From the NCBI GenBank assembly GCA_902809935.1, contig LR778134.1, positions 1,178,001 to 1,242,000 on the forward strand: DNA of 64,000 nt. The letters run 5' to 3'. The stretch comes from Ruminococcaceae bacterium BL-4 (GTDB lineage: Bacteria; Bacillota; Clostridia; Oscillospirales; Acutalibacteraceae). Under the pieces are notes generated by a model, which was not told where the DNA came from, made no database searches, and worked only from the letters and a program-made list of their open reading frames with translations. The position numbers and the translations under genes were made by a program. Below, one piece after another: positions 1 to 8,316 of the stretch. Numbering within the stretch: the first letter of the stretch is position 1; the number at the start of each line of letters is the position of its first letter.

Positions 1-195
1 GAATTTTAAGATTTTAATGTGTCTACAGCGAAAATGTTTCATATGTAAGAAAAGATGGTCCGAATTTCTTTGCACTTATCATATAAAAATCATTTTGAGC
101 ATCTTGGGAATCGCAATTATAGAGTAAGTATTCCAAAAATCATTTTATCTTAGCGTAAATAAGAAGTCATTATAATTCTTTTTTGCAAGATAAAA
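1..195. other. Left edge, no gene seen
   Basis: AT-rich sequence downstream of the leftward hbd gene. No clear terminator hairpin and no convincing open frame. Confidence 0.4.
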
Positions 196-1089
196 TTATT
201 TTTTTGACTGATTCGTGTAATCATACCAGCCTTTTCCTGTTTTTCTTCCAAATTCACCTTTTTTGAATTTTTCAACGACCAGTGGGCTGGGTTTGTCATA
301 TTCGTCTCCGCTCTCAGCATAGCGATCGCGGCGGACATAATAGTTGACATCAATGCCGGTCAAATCCATCAGTTTAAAGGGCCCCATCGGGTAGTTGAGA
401 CCTTTTTCACAGGCGGTGTCAATATCTTCAACAGAGGCAATTCCTTTTTCTAAAAGGGAGCATGCTTCATGGGTGACCGCTGCATTGATACGGTTTGCGA
501 CGAATCCGGGAATTTCTTTGTTAATGATAATCGGAGATTTTCCGGTGCTGGCCGCGAAGGCTTTTGCAGTTTGAATGGTATTTTCAGAAGTATGTGGTCC
601 GCGAACAATTTCTACCAGCTTCATGACCAAAGCAGGATTAAAATAATGAACATTTAAAAGACGTTCCGGATTGGTGGTAACATCGGCAAATTTGGAACTG
701 ACCATGTTGGAACTGTTGGTGCCGATGATGGTGTCCGGCTTGCAGAGTTTGCTGATTCTCTGGAAAAGTTCGCGCTTGATCTTCAGATCTTCAATGATGG
801 CTTCGATAATGAAATCTGCTTTTGCTGCAGAAGCATCCACATCATTGGAGAAAGAAAGATTTTCGCTGATTTGATCACACTCTTCCTGAGTGATACGGCA
901 TTTTGCAACGCGGCCTTTCAGATATTCTGTGGCCCATTTTTGTGCTTTTTCTACAGCACTTGGAAAGGAATCACAGATAATAACCTTATAATTTTTTGCA
1001 CGTCCATTGAGAGCAGTGTTCATAGCAATTTGCTGTCCCATGGCGCCTGCACCAATTACAACCACTGTTTTTATCTGATCAATAGTCAT
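196..1089 (-). CDS. hbd: 3-hydroxyacyl-CoA (3-hydroxybutyryl-CoA) dehydrogenase
   Basis: NAD(P)-dependent oxidation of a 3-hydroxyacyl-CoA to the 3-oxoacyl-CoA, cytoplasmic. The 297-residue product has the Rossmann fingerprint GAGAMG at residues 13-18, the TNSSN segment near 124-128, the catalytic His in VHYFNP (His148) with a Glu about 12 residues on, and the C-terminal KTGKGWYDY signature. It is slightly longer than the usual ~282 residues; part of the extra length is a short insert after the first helix (about residues 28-35). I chose the ATG at 1089 because GAGGTG lies 7 bases upstream; the longer reading starts on a GTG inside that ribosome binding site. It lies 37 bases downstream of the thiolase gene and is probably cotranscribed with it from the sigma-54 promoter near 2400. 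Substrate chain is inferred from context and may not be C4. Confidence 0.93.
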   Translation of the reverse strand: MTIDQIKTVVVIGAGAMGQQIAMNTALNGRAKNYKVIICDSFPSAVEKAQKWATEYLKGRVAKCRITQEECDQISENLSFSNDVDASAAKADFIIEAIIEDLKIKRELFQRISKLCKPDTIIGTNSSNMVSSKFADVTTNPERLLNVHYFNPALVMKLVEIVRGPHTSENTIQTAKAFAASTGKSPIIINKEIPGFVANRINAAVTHEACSLLEKGIASVEDIDTACEKGLNYPMGPFKLMDLTGIDVNYYVRRDRYAESGDEYDKPSPLVVEKFKKGEFGRKTGKGWYDYTNQSKK

Positions 1090-1126
1090 ATGGATACACC
1101 TCACTATTTTTTAATATGTTCTGTCA

Positions 1127-2320
1127 TTAAAGTCTTTCGATGATGGTTGCCATGGACTGTCCGCCGCCGATGCAGAGAGTAGCAAGACCATAACGGCCAT
1201 TTGTTCTCTGTAGGTTGTGTAGCAGGGTGACAATCAAACGAGCTCCGGTGCAGCCGAGCGGATGACCAAGAGCAATTGCGCCGCCGTTGATATTTACTTT
1301 TTCAGGATTAAGTCCTAAATCGCGGATACAGGCGACCGATTGAGAAGCAAATGCTTCATTAAGCTCTATCTGATCAAATTGATTGATTGTCATCCCGGTG
1401 CGTTTCATGATTTTGCGGGTGGAAATGACCGGTCCATATCCCATAATTCTCGGATCAAGAGCAGCACCGGTGATATCTACGATTCTTGCCAGCGGTTTGA
1501 GGCCGGTTTCTTTTACTTTCTTTTCGGACATGAGAACCAGAGCAGCAGCACCATCGTTGCGTCCGCAGGAGTTGCCTGCAGTGACTGTTCCGCCAGGTTT
1601 TACGATTGGACGAAGCTTCGAAAGAATTTCTAATGTGGTTCCAGGGCGGGGGAATTCATCGGTATCAAAGATGAAAGTGCGTTTCTTTTCTTTGATTTCC
1701 AGCGGAAGAATTTCGTCTTTAAAGTATCCCTTTTCAATTGCAACGGCTGCACGGCGCTGGCTTTCTACAGAAAATTTATCCTGCTCTTCACGGGAAATGT
1801 GGAATTGTTCTGCAACATTTTCCGCAGTTTTTGGCATGCTGAGATCACTGCCATAAATACTGTAAGGCTGATCGGTTGTGCCGCCCTCAATATTGGAATC
1901 GATGAGAGTAAGCGGACCGTTCCCCCAGCGCTCATTTCTAAGATAATGGGGTGCACGGCTCATATTTTCGGTACCACCTGTGATCATGACATCTGCATCG
2001 CCATGCCAGATCAATAGACTGCCACTGTAAACTGCCTGCATTGCAGAAGCACACAACCGATTTACGGTGAATCCAGGGACTGTTTCTGGAAGACCGGCTT
2101 CCAAAGCAGCACATCTTGCAATATTAGAAGCCTCGGTGCTTTGACGAACTTCTCCTAACACAACACCGTCGACCATATCACCTGTAACATTTGCACGTTT
2201 TAAAACTTCCTTAATAATGGCAGCTCCCATTTGATGAGCGGGAACGCTTTTGAGAGATCCACCGTATTTACCGATTGCTGTACGGACGGCTCCCATGATA
2301 TAAACGTTTTCTTTTTCCAT
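1127..2320 (-). CDS. acetyl-CoA acetyltransferase (thiolase)
   Basis: Thiolase: CoA-dependent cleavage of a 3-oxoacyl-CoA to acetyl-CoA plus a shorter acyl-CoA, or the reverse condensation. The 397-residue length is normal for the family. The nucleophile is Cys90 (RLCASAMQAV); the GHPLG motif supplies His353, and the C-terminal LCIGGGQ supplies Cys383. A GGGAG site precedes the ATG at 2320. It is the first gene of a leftward pair with the 3-hydroxyacyl-CoA dehydrogenase, about 69 bases below a predicted sigma-54 start. With the divergent crotonase and dehydratase genes it would complete a beta-oxidation-type cleavage. Sequence alone does not separate acetoacetyl-CoA-specific from longer-chain thiolases, so the substrate is left open. 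Confidence 0.93.
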   Translation of the reverse strand: MEKENVYIMGAVRTAIGKYGGSLKSVPAHQMGAAIIKEVLKRANVTGDMVDGVVLGEVRQSTEASNIARCAALEAGLPETVPGFTVNRLCASAMQAVYSGSLLIWHGDADVMITGGTENMSRAPHYLRNERWGNGPLTLIDSNIEGGTTDQPYSIYGSDLSMPKTAENVAEQFHISREEQDKFSVESQRRAAVAIEKGYFKDEILPLEIKEKKRTFIFDTDEFPRPGTTLEILSKLRPIVKPGGTVTAGNSCGRNDGAAALVLMSEKKVKETGLKPLARIVDITGAALDPRIMGYGPVISTRKIMKRTGMTINQFDQIELNEAFASQSVACIRDLGLNPEKVNINGGAIALGHPLGCTGARLIVTLLHNLQRTNGRYGLATLCIGGGQSMATIIERL

Positions 2321-2398
2321 TTATTGATGACTCCCTTCAGAAAATAAAAATATGGATTTTCGAATTACTGCTTAATTGGTCACGTCACTAAACAGAAC

Positions 2399-2416
2399 AA
2401 GCAATATCCGTGCCAA
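2399..2416 (-). promoter_or_regulatory. sigma-54 (-24/-12) promoter for thiolase-hbd
   Basis: On the minus strand the sequence reads TTGGCACGGATATTGCTT. GG at 2414-2413 and GC at 2402-2401 are separated by exactly 10 bases, and the match to the sigma-54 consensus TTGGCACG-N4-TTGCW is essentially perfect. The predicted start is near 2389, about 69 bases before the thiolase ATG. An rpoN gene and a sigma-54 activator gene lie in the same locus. Confidence 0.88.
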
Positions 2417-2532
2417 TTATTGCGAAAAAGGCAGAAAAAAGATTTCTTTTTTGAAAGAATCCGGCAAAACAGCGGCTTTTTAGAAAAAATTTGAAAAATA
2501 AATTTTTACACTATACAAAAATTTAAAAAATA

Positions 2533-2575
2533 ATTGTGCACTTTTTTAAAAAAGATGTTCGTTAAAATGCACAAT
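2533..2575. repeat. Inverted repeat, candidate activator site 1
   Basis: ATTGTGCA at 2533-2540 is repeated in inverse form at 2568-2575, with AT-rich sequence between. It shares the core GTGCA with the second palindrome at 2604-2660. It lies about 120 bases above the leftward -24 element and about 340 bases above the rightward one, a usual range for an enhancer-type upstream activating sequence. Binding by the activator encoded at 9614-11041 is inferred. Confidence 0.55.
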
Positions 2576-2603
2576 ATTATGATAAATTGTTGTGAAAAAA
2601 TAT

Positions 2604-2660
2604 AAAATGTGAAATGTGAAACGTGCACACTTCACATAAAAAGTGAAGTATGCACATTTT
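2604..2660. repeat. Nested palindromes, candidate activator site 2
   Basis: GTGCACACTTCAC (2623-2635) faces GTGAAGTATGCAC (2643-2655), 13-base arms with one mismatch. It is flanked by AAAATGTG (2604-2611) and CACATTTT (2653-2660). A further perfect pair, ATGTGAA (2614-2620) and TTCACAT (2631-2637), overlaps it. The position between two opposing sigma-54 promoters suggests a shared upstream activating sequence. An alternative is a repressor operator, but it is 200-250 bases from both promoters, too far for simple occlusion. Confidence 0.6.
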
Positions 2661-2830
2661 ACAAAGTGCGTTTTTGCCTTTTTAGAGCTTTCTAAAAACA
2701 ACCATAAAACCGTTAAAAATTTTTTTAACAGAGCGATCAATAAAAGGGAAAGGAAAAGTAAGACTTTAGAATTTAGGAAAAAATCTCTTTATAAGATAAG
2801 ATTTGCAGTTGTAATCCGAATAAAATTTTT

Positions 2831-2874
2831 AGCCGAATACTTTTCCAAAAAGGTGAAAAGTATTCGGCTTTTTT
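2831..2874 (+). terminator. Rho-independent terminator ahead of the dehydratase operon
   Basis: A perfect 15-base stem (2831-2845 with 2855-2869) with a 9-base loop is followed by a T tract on the plus strand. It lies 38 bases upstream of the rightward -24 element and no convincing gene ends into it. It may insulate the operon from read-through or end a small upstream transcript. Confidence 0.8.
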
Positions 2875-2911
2875 AAAAAGCAAAAATAAAATTTTGTCGT
2901 GATAAAGAATA

Positions 2912-2929
2912 TTGGCATGCTTTTTGCTT
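2912..2929 (+). promoter_or_regulatory. sigma-54 (-24/-12) promoter for the dehydratase operon
   Basis: TTGGCATGCTTTTTGCTT, with GG at 2914-2915 and GC at 2926-2927 and 10 bases between, matches the sigma-54 consensus. The expected start is near 2939. This excludes the far-upstream ATG candidates for the next gene, which would fall inside or before the promoter. Confidence 0.86.
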
Positions 2930-2983
2930 GTTTCAATGAGTGGAAGTTATGAAATTTGCAGATCGAAAGGAGTATTACAAATT

Positions 2984-4168
2984 TTGAGTATGAATCTTGA
3001 AGGAATTCGTGTGGTCGAACTGACCCATTGGGTAGCAGGCCCGGTTGCAGGGCAGATCCTTGGGGAATGGGGTGCAGATGTCATTCATATTGAACGGGGC
3101 AGAGTAGGGGATGTTACTAGGACAAACGGGCCTTTTTATAAAGGAGAAAGTCTTTATTACAGAGTTTTTAATCGTGATAAAAGATCGGTTACCTTGGATA
3201 TTACAAAACCGGAAGGGTTAGAAACCATTTTAAAAATGATTGAAAAATCTGATGTGTTTTTGACAAATTACCGTGTTGCGTTTTTGGAAAAATGTGGCCT
3301 GACCTATGAAAAGATCAAGGAAAGAAACCCAAAAATAATTGCTTGTTATATCAGTGGCTTCGGACTTTACGGACGCTATAAAGATAAGAAAGCGCTGGAT
3401 ATGGTGATGCAGTCGATGTCCGGACTGATGGACTGTACAGGAGATCCGGATGGTCATCCTCAAAAGATCGGGACGATTATCGGGGATTATATCGGTGGAT
3501 ATCAGGCGGCACTCGGAATCTCAATTGCGTTGCTTGGCAGAGAGCGTACCGGAAAAGGACAGTTGGTCGATATTGCGATTACCGATGCTTTGATCTGTGG
3601 CTTGGAATGGAGAATACCGGAATATCGGCTGACTGGAAAAACAACGGAGCGTACTGGAAATCGCAGACCTACGGTAGCGCCGTGCAATCTTTATAAGACA
3701 AAAGATAGCTACATCTATATTGCGGCAGCCAGTCAAAAGATGTTTGAAAAGCTTTCGGAGCTGATCGGAGATGAGCGGCTGCATTCACCGGAGTTTGTGA
3801 ATAACACCCTACGGGTCCAGAATGTGGAAAAATTAGACGCAATTGTTTCAGAGTGGTTGAAAGATAAGACAAGAGCAGAAGCGTTGGATATGGTTGAGAA
3901 AGCTGGGGTCCCAAATGGGCCGCTTCTGTCACCGGCAGATCTCGCGAACGATGATTATGTAGATGAAAAAGGGATCGTCTTTGAGATTGACGACCCGGTG
4001 CTTGGAAAAATTCCGACAATGGGAACGCCCATCAAAATGGGTTCTGGTTACCGGACAAATCATATTGCTCCGCCTACTTTGGGACAGCACAATCATGAAG
4101 TCTATGAGGAGTATTTAGGTTGGAATGCCGCAAAAGTAGACGAAATGAAGAAAGCGGGGATTATCTGA
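2984..4168 (+). CDS. CaiB/BaiF family (class III) CoA-transferase 1
   Basis: Class III CoA-transferase moving CoA between carboxylic acids through a covalent aspartyl intermediate. About 394 residues, the usual size. The N-terminal fold segment (VVELTHWVAGPVAGQILGEWGADVIHIE) and the KRSVTLD strand are typical, and an Asp in the ALDMVMQ segment fits the position of the catalytic aspartate. The start is TTG at 2984 with AAAGGAG at 2966-2972; an ATG at 2990 is the alternative and would remove two residues. Its stop overlaps the next start (TGATG), so the two genes are translationally coupled. It is first in the sigma-54 operon, and a second member of the family lies two genes on. One may activate the substrate while the other recycles CoA from the product. 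Confidence 0.9.
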   Translation: MSMNLEGIRVVELTHWVAGPVAGQILGEWGADVIHIERGRVGDVTRTNGPFYKGESLYYRVFNRDKRSVTLDITKPEGLETILKMIEKSDVFLTNYRVAFLEKCGLTYEKIKERNPKIIACYISGFGLYGRYKDKKALDMVMQSMSGLMDCTGDPDGHPQKIGTIIGDYIGGYQAALGISIALLGRERTGKGQLVDIAITDALICGLEWRIPEYRLTGKTTERTGNRRPTVAPCNLYKTKDSYIYIAAASQKMFEKLSELIGDERLHSPEFVNNTLRVQNVEKLDAIVSEWLKDKTRAEALDMVEKAGVPNGPLLSPADLANDDYVDEKGIVFEIDDPVLGKIPTMGTPIKMGSGYRTNHIAPPTLGQHNHEVYEEYLGWNAAKVDEMKKAGII

Positions 4169-4950
4169 TGAAGTTCGAAAACATTCTTTATGAAAATTGT
4201 GAGGGAATTCTGTATCTTACTTTGAATCGTCCAGAGATGCGAAATGCACTGACACCGGCTATGTGGAATGATATCCGCACAGCAGTGCAGTGTGCGCGGG
4301 AAGATGATGAGGTAAAGGTTGTTATTGTCAGCGGTGCCGGAGACAAAGCACTTGCAAGCGGCGCAGATATTAAAGAAATCCATGACCGCGCTTATTTGAA
4401 AATGCTGCAGGGAACTTCTTCTATCGCATTAAAGGATTTGGAAGATCTTTATAAACCTGTCATTTGCGCAGTAAACGGTTATGCTTTGGGCGGCGGCTGT
4501 GAGCTTGCAATGGCGTGTGATTTGAGAATTGCAACAAAACGTTCTAAATTTGGTCAGCCGGAAGTGAATCTGAGTATTATCCCGGGAGCGGGCGGTACAC
4601 AGCGTTTAACGCGTCTTGTCGGGATCGGAAGAGCAAAGGAATTGATCTTTACCGGACGAATTATCGGCGCAGAGGAAGCACATTTGATTGGACTCGTCAA
4701 TGAAGTAACGGAAGATGATCGCGAGTCTTTGATGGCGGCGGCCGAGAAAATGGCTAAAAAAATCATGGCGAAAGGTCCTGTTGCGATTACAATGGGAAAA
4801 ATTGCAATCAATATGGGAAGCGAAACCGATATCAATACCGGACTGATGATTGAACGTCTGGCGCAAACGGTAGCATTTAGTACCGAAGACCGCAAAGAAG
4901 GAACAGCAGCATTCCTTGAAAAACGTTCCCCGAATTTTAAAGGCTGCTGA
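4168..4950 (+). CDS. Enoyl-CoA hydratase (crotonase family)
   Basis: Adds water across a 2-enoyl-CoA to give a 3-hydroxyacyl-CoA. 260 residues, normal length. The oxyanion-hole segment ASGADIKEI and the second one YALGGGCELAMACDL are present. Both acid-base glutamates are visible, in GGGCEL and GQPEVNL, which favours a true hydratase over a family member with another reaction. The ATG at 4168 overlaps the stop of the upstream CoA-transferase by one base; earlier starts would sit inside that gene. In this operon it would take the enoyl-CoA made by the dehydratase and feed the divergently encoded 3-hydroxyacyl-CoA dehydrogenase. Substrate not determinable from sequence. Confidence 0.92.
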   Translation: MKFENILYENCEGILYLTLNRPEMRNALTPAMWNDIRTAVQCAREDDEVKVVIVSGAGDKALASGADIKEIHDRAYLKMLQGTSSIALKDLEDLYKPVICAVNGYALGGGCELAMACDLRIATKRSKFGQPEVNLSIIPGAGGTQRLTRLVGIGRAKELIFTGRIIGAEEAHLIGLVNEVTEDDRESLMAAAEKMAKKIMAKGPVAITMGKIAINMGSETDINTGLMIERLAQTVAFSTEDRKEGTAAFLEKRSPNFKGC

Positions 4951-4985
4951 CAAGATTTAATTTGAATCAAAGGAGGAAATTTATT

Positions 4986-6194
4986 ATGAGACCATTGGAA
5001 GGTGTAAAAGTGATAGAACTTTCCACAATGCTCGCAGGCCCGATGACAAGTCGAATTTTGGCCGAATGGGGTGCAGATGTTATTAAAGTGGAATCTCCGA
5101 ATGGTGATACATGGAGAAAACAGGCTGGCACTTCCCTTTCTCCCTGCACAGAAGTCGCAAATCCCCATTTTGATGAGCAGAATTTAAATAAACGTTTTGT
5201 ATGCCTCAATATGCGTACAAAAGAAGGGATGAAGGCTTTTCATAAGCTTTTATCAACAGCGGATGTATTTTTGACAAATTATCGTGTGCAGGCATTAAAG
5301 GCAATGGGGCTGACCTATGAGCAGCTAAAAGATCAGTATCCGGGGTTGATTCATGCTTCGGTTCTTGGATATGGTTCAGAAGGCCCGGAAAAAGACCGCC
5401 CCGGTTATGACTATACGGCATTTTGTTCCCGCAGCGGATTTTTAGGCGATTTAGCACCTGCCGGAGGTCCTCCTTTGATGACGGTTGCTGGAGTTGGTGA
5501 CCATAGTGTGGCGGTAGCACTTGCTGCTGGAATTTCTGCGGCCCTTTACAAAAAATCAAAGACCGGAACGGGTGAAAAAGTGGATGTCTCTTTGCTGCAA
5601 GCCGGTATTTTTATGTTGACTACAGGATTGCTGAATGCGTTTAACGGCAGGGTATTCCCACGAGATCATTATGACTGCAGTCATGCGACCAGCAATGCCT
5701 ATAAGTGTGCAGACGGCGAGTGGATTTATCTTGCAGTCATAGATTATCGTCGTTTTCCGGAACTTTGTGAAGTGATTGAAAGACCGGAACTTGCAAAGGA
5801 TCCGCGCTTCTCTACTATTGCCGAATTTTACACAAAAGAGAGCCGAAAAGATCTTACTACGATTTTTGATGAGACGTTTAAAAAACATCCGGTAGAATAT
5901 TGGCATAAGCTTTTAGACGAACACGATTTGCCCCATGAGCCTGTCCGTCATATGAAAGATGTGCCTTATGATCCACAAGTGGTTGCAAATCATTATACTT
6001 ATTTTCATGAGTATTCGGACGGTGTAAAGACTGTATTTACAAATGGTCCAGTACATTTTAGTTCTATCGATCCGGCTCATATTCCTTGCAAAACTTCTGG
6101 AAAGATCGGCTGTAATACGGACGAAGTCTTAAAAGAAAACGGGTACACAGAAGAAGAAGTTAAAAAAATGCAGGAAGCTGGAGAAGTAATTTAA
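4986..6194 (+). CDS. CaiB/BaiF family CoA-transferase 2 (HadA/FldA-like)
   Basis: Second class III CoA-transferase, 402 residues. The N-terminus VKVIELSTMLAGPMTSRILAEWG is characteristic, and the conserved Asp lies in the GYDYTAF segment. AAGGAGG sits just before the ATG at 4986; the longer reading from 4962 has no such site. Its place directly ahead of the activator and the two dehydratase subunits is the order of hadA-hadI-hadB-hadC (leucine fermentation) and fldA-I-B-C (phenylalanine fermentation). It is therefore the best candidate to load CoA onto the 2-hydroxy acid, using the enoyl- or acyl-CoA as donor. It is clearly diverged from CoA-transferase 1, so the pair is not a recent duplication. 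Confidence 0.9.
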   Translation: MRPLEGVKVIELSTMLAGPMTSRILAEWGADVIKVESPNGDTWRKQAGTSLSPCTEVANPHFDEQNLNKRFVCLNMRTKEGMKAFHKLLSTADVFLTNYRVQALKAMGLTYEQLKDQYPGLIHASVLGYGSEGPEKDRPGYDYTAFCSRSGFLGDLAPAGGPPLMTVAGVGDHSVAVALAAGISAALYKKSKTGTGEKVDVSLLQAGIFMLTTGLLNAFNGRVFPRDHYDCSHATSNAYKCADGEWIYLAVIDYRRFPELCEVIERPELAKDPRFSTIAEFYTKESRKDLTTIFDETFKKHPVEYWHKLLDEHDLPHEPVRHMKDVPYDPQVVANHYTYFHEYSDGVKTVFTNGPVHFSSIDPAHIPCKTSGKIGCNTDEVLKENGYTEEEVKKMQEAGEVI

Positions 6195-6227
6195 CGAAGG
6201 CTTAACGAAAGGAGCCAGAATTTCCAC

Positions 6228-7016
6228 ATGTATACTTTTGGAATCGATATCGGCTCTACTTCCAGTAAAGCGGTTATTTTAAAAGATGGAAAAGAAATCA
6301 TTGCACATCAGGTGATTTCACTGGGGACCGGAACAATTGGGCCAAAGGAAGCAAAAGAACAAGTTTTTGGGGAAGCTTCTATCTCTCCGGAAGAGATCAG
6401 TTATACAATCGTCACCGGTTATGGCCGCATGAAATGTGATTATGCAGATGAACAAATCAGTGAATTGAGCTGTCATGCGAAGGGAATTCATTATCTTTTG
6501 CCGACTGTCCGTACGGTGATTGATATCGGCGGACAGGATGCAAAAGCACTGCGGATTGATGATAAGGGACGCCTCATACAGTTTCAGATGAATGATAAAT
6601 GTGCCGCTGGAACCGGTAGATTTTTGGATGTGATGGCGAAGATTTTAAATGTCGATATCAATGATCTTGGGCCTCTGTCTGAAAAATCTAATCAACCAGC
6701 CAGCATCAGTAATACTTGTACTGTTTTTGCTGAATCAGAAGTGATCTCGAAACTCTCTTCGGATATTCCGTTGGAAGATATTGCCGCGGGAATTCATGAA
6801 TCGGTTGCAAAGCGCGTTGCTGGAATGGCTCTGCGCATTGGAAAAACACCAGATGTTGCCATGAGCGGCGGTGTTGCGTTAAACATCGGGGTTGTCCACG
6901 CAATGGAGCGTGAAATGGAATGCCCTGTTTTAGTACATCCCCTGTGTCAGTCTGCCGGAGCCATCGGCGCCGCAATTTTGGCATGGGAAAAATTTACGAA
7001 GGAGAAGGTCAGGTAA
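6228..7016 (+). CDS. 2-hydroxyacyl-CoA dehydratase activator (ATP-dependent archerase)
   Basis: Homodimeric ASKHA-fold ATPase with one [4Fe-4S] cluster at the dimer interface. It injects a high-energy electron into the dehydratase on ATP hydrolysis. 262 residues, matching HgdC/HadI/FldI. Visible motifs are GIDIGSTSSKAV (phosphate 1), VIDIGGQDAKA (phosphate 2), and the cluster ligands Cys125 (NDKCAAGTGRF) and Cys164 (SNTCTVFAESE), with MSGGVALN near the C-terminus. AAAGGAG lies 13 bases before the ATG. Only one activator-type ATPase is present; ATP-dependent benzoyl-CoA reductases usually have two, so this points to a dehydratase. One base separates it from the next gene. Confidence 0.95.
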   Translation: MYTFGIDIGSTSSKAVILKDGKEIIAHQVISLGTGTIGPKEAKEQVFGEASISPEEISYTIVTGYGRMKCDYADEQISELSCHAKGIHYLLPTVRTVIDIGGQDAKALRIDDKGRLIQFQMNDKCAAGTGRFLDVMAKILNVDINDLGPLSEKSNQPASISNTCTVFAESEVISKLSSDIPLEDIAAGIHESVAKRVAGMALRIGKTPDVAMSGGVALNIGVVHAMEREMECPVLVHPLCQSAGAIGAAILAWEKFTKEKVR

Positions 7017-7017
7017 T

Positions 7018-8316
7018 ATGATTGAAAATGGAACGACTCAGGTGAATGCAGCGGCAGCTCCCGCCCAAAAGCCAAAACGTCCAAAACCAAAATCAATGCA
7101 GATGCTGAATGAGCAGACAACGGCGTTATTTGAAAATGCTAGACTTGCAAAAGAGCGCGGGGAAAAAGTTGGATGGTCTGCTTCTATCTTTCCGCAGGAA
7201 ATTGCAGAAACGCTGGGATTAAATGTCCTTTACCCCGAAAATCATTCGGCAGGGATCGCTGCCCGTCATCAGGCGGACCCATTTTTGCAGGAATGTGAAG
7301 GTCCTTTGGGATATTCCAATGACCTCTGTGCCTATGCAAAAGTAAATCTCGCTTATGCTTCTGTTCTGAATAAGGAAAGTGAAGTAGAGTTGCCGGATGG
7401 TGGAAAAATGGTAAAACCAGATTTCCTGCTTTTGACAAATAATATCTGTAATCAGTTGACAAAGTGGTATGAAAATCTCGCTTATCAGATGAAAATCCCG
7501 ATTTTCTTTATTGATACTTGTTATAATCCTTATGATTATGTGACCGAGACCCGTGTGCGCTATGTGCGTACACAGATTGACCAGTTGATCAAGGATCTTT
7601 GTGCCTTTACCGGAAAGACATGGGATGATGGTCGCTTTAAAGAAGTTATGAAGATTTCTCAGAGAAACAGCTATCTTTGGGAGCGCGCAAACAATCTCAT
7701 GGACCATAAACCGGCACCGCTGAGCGGCTTTGAGCTTTTCAACTACATGTCCGCAATGGTTTGTAACCGTGGTAAGACTTCTTCTACAGCCGTTCTGGAG
7801 CAGCTCAATAAGGAAATTGAAGAACATATCAAGGAAGGCAACTCTACTTATCCCGTGAAGGAAGAGTATCGTATTTCTTGGGATGGAATTGCCTGCTGGC
7901 CTTATCTGCGTCACAACCTGCATACGCTTAAGCAGTACGGAATCAATATGGTGGCTTCCAGTTACGGGAAAGCATGGGCGATTGAATATGAAGACCTTGA
8001 CGGGATGGCTCGTGCCTATTGCTTTGCTTCGACGAATGGTGATAATGCAACGACCATGATTGCCCGCCGGATGGAAGCACTTAAAAAATTTGACTGCGAA
8101 GGCACTATTTATCATGTGAACCGTAGCTGCAAGGTTATGGACTGTCAGATGATGGAGGTTCAGCGCCAGATTTCCGCACAGGCGGGAATCCCATTCACTT
8201 CTTTTGATGGAGATCAGGCAGACTATCGAAATTATAGTGAAGCCCAATTCGAAACACGTATCGAAGGGCTTGTGGAAGTTATGAAACAAAATAAGGAGGC
8301 AAAAGTGAATGGCTGA
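7018..8316 (+). CDS. 2-hydroxyacyl-CoA dehydratase, subunit B (HadB/FldB/HgdA-like)
   Basis: Large subunit of the heterodimeric iron-sulfur dehydratase that removes water from (R)-2-hydroxyacyl-CoA through a ketyl radical. It is extremely oxygen sensitive. 432 residues, with a Pro/Lys/Ala-rich N-terminal tail (about residues 10-26) before the domain. Candidate cluster ligands are Cys93 and Cys104 (ECEGPLGYSNDLC), Cys144 (NNICNQ) and the pair in VNRSCKVMDC near the C-terminus. The family also includes benzoyl-CoA reductase subunits, but gene content favours a dehydratase. It starts 1 base after the activator stop and overlaps the next gene by 8 bases, so the subunits should be made in equal amounts. 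Confidence 0.93.
   Translation: MIENGTTQVNAAAAPAQKPKRPKPKSMQMLNEQTTALFENARLAKERGEKVGWSASIFPQEIAETLGLNVLYPENHSAGIAARHQADPFLQECEGPLGYSNDLCAYAKVNLAYASVLNKESEVELPDGGKMVKPDFLLLTNNICNQLTKWYENLAYQMKIPIFFIDTCYNPYDYVTETRVRYVRTQIDQLIKDLCAFTGKTWDDGRFKEVMKISQRNSYLWERANNLMDHKPAPLSGFELFNYMSAMVCNRGKTSSTAVLEQLNKEIEEHIKEGNSTYPVKEEYRISWDGIACWPYLRHNLHTLKQYGINMVASSYGKAWAIEYEDLDGMARAYCFASTNGDNATTMIARRMEALKKFDCEGTIYHVNRSCKVMDCQMMEVQRQISAQAGIPFTSFDGDQADYRNYSEAQFETRIEGLVEVMKQNKEAKVNG

Noticed and set aside
2643-2876. 77-codon plus-strand ORF
   Set aside because: It runs through the palindromes and terminator stem, has no ribosome site, and its composition is that of random AT-rich DNA.
3230-3463. Many overlapping antisense frames inside the acyl-CoA genes and elsewhere
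   Set aside because: They lie opposite well-supported enzyme genes, lack ribosome sites and show no family motifs.
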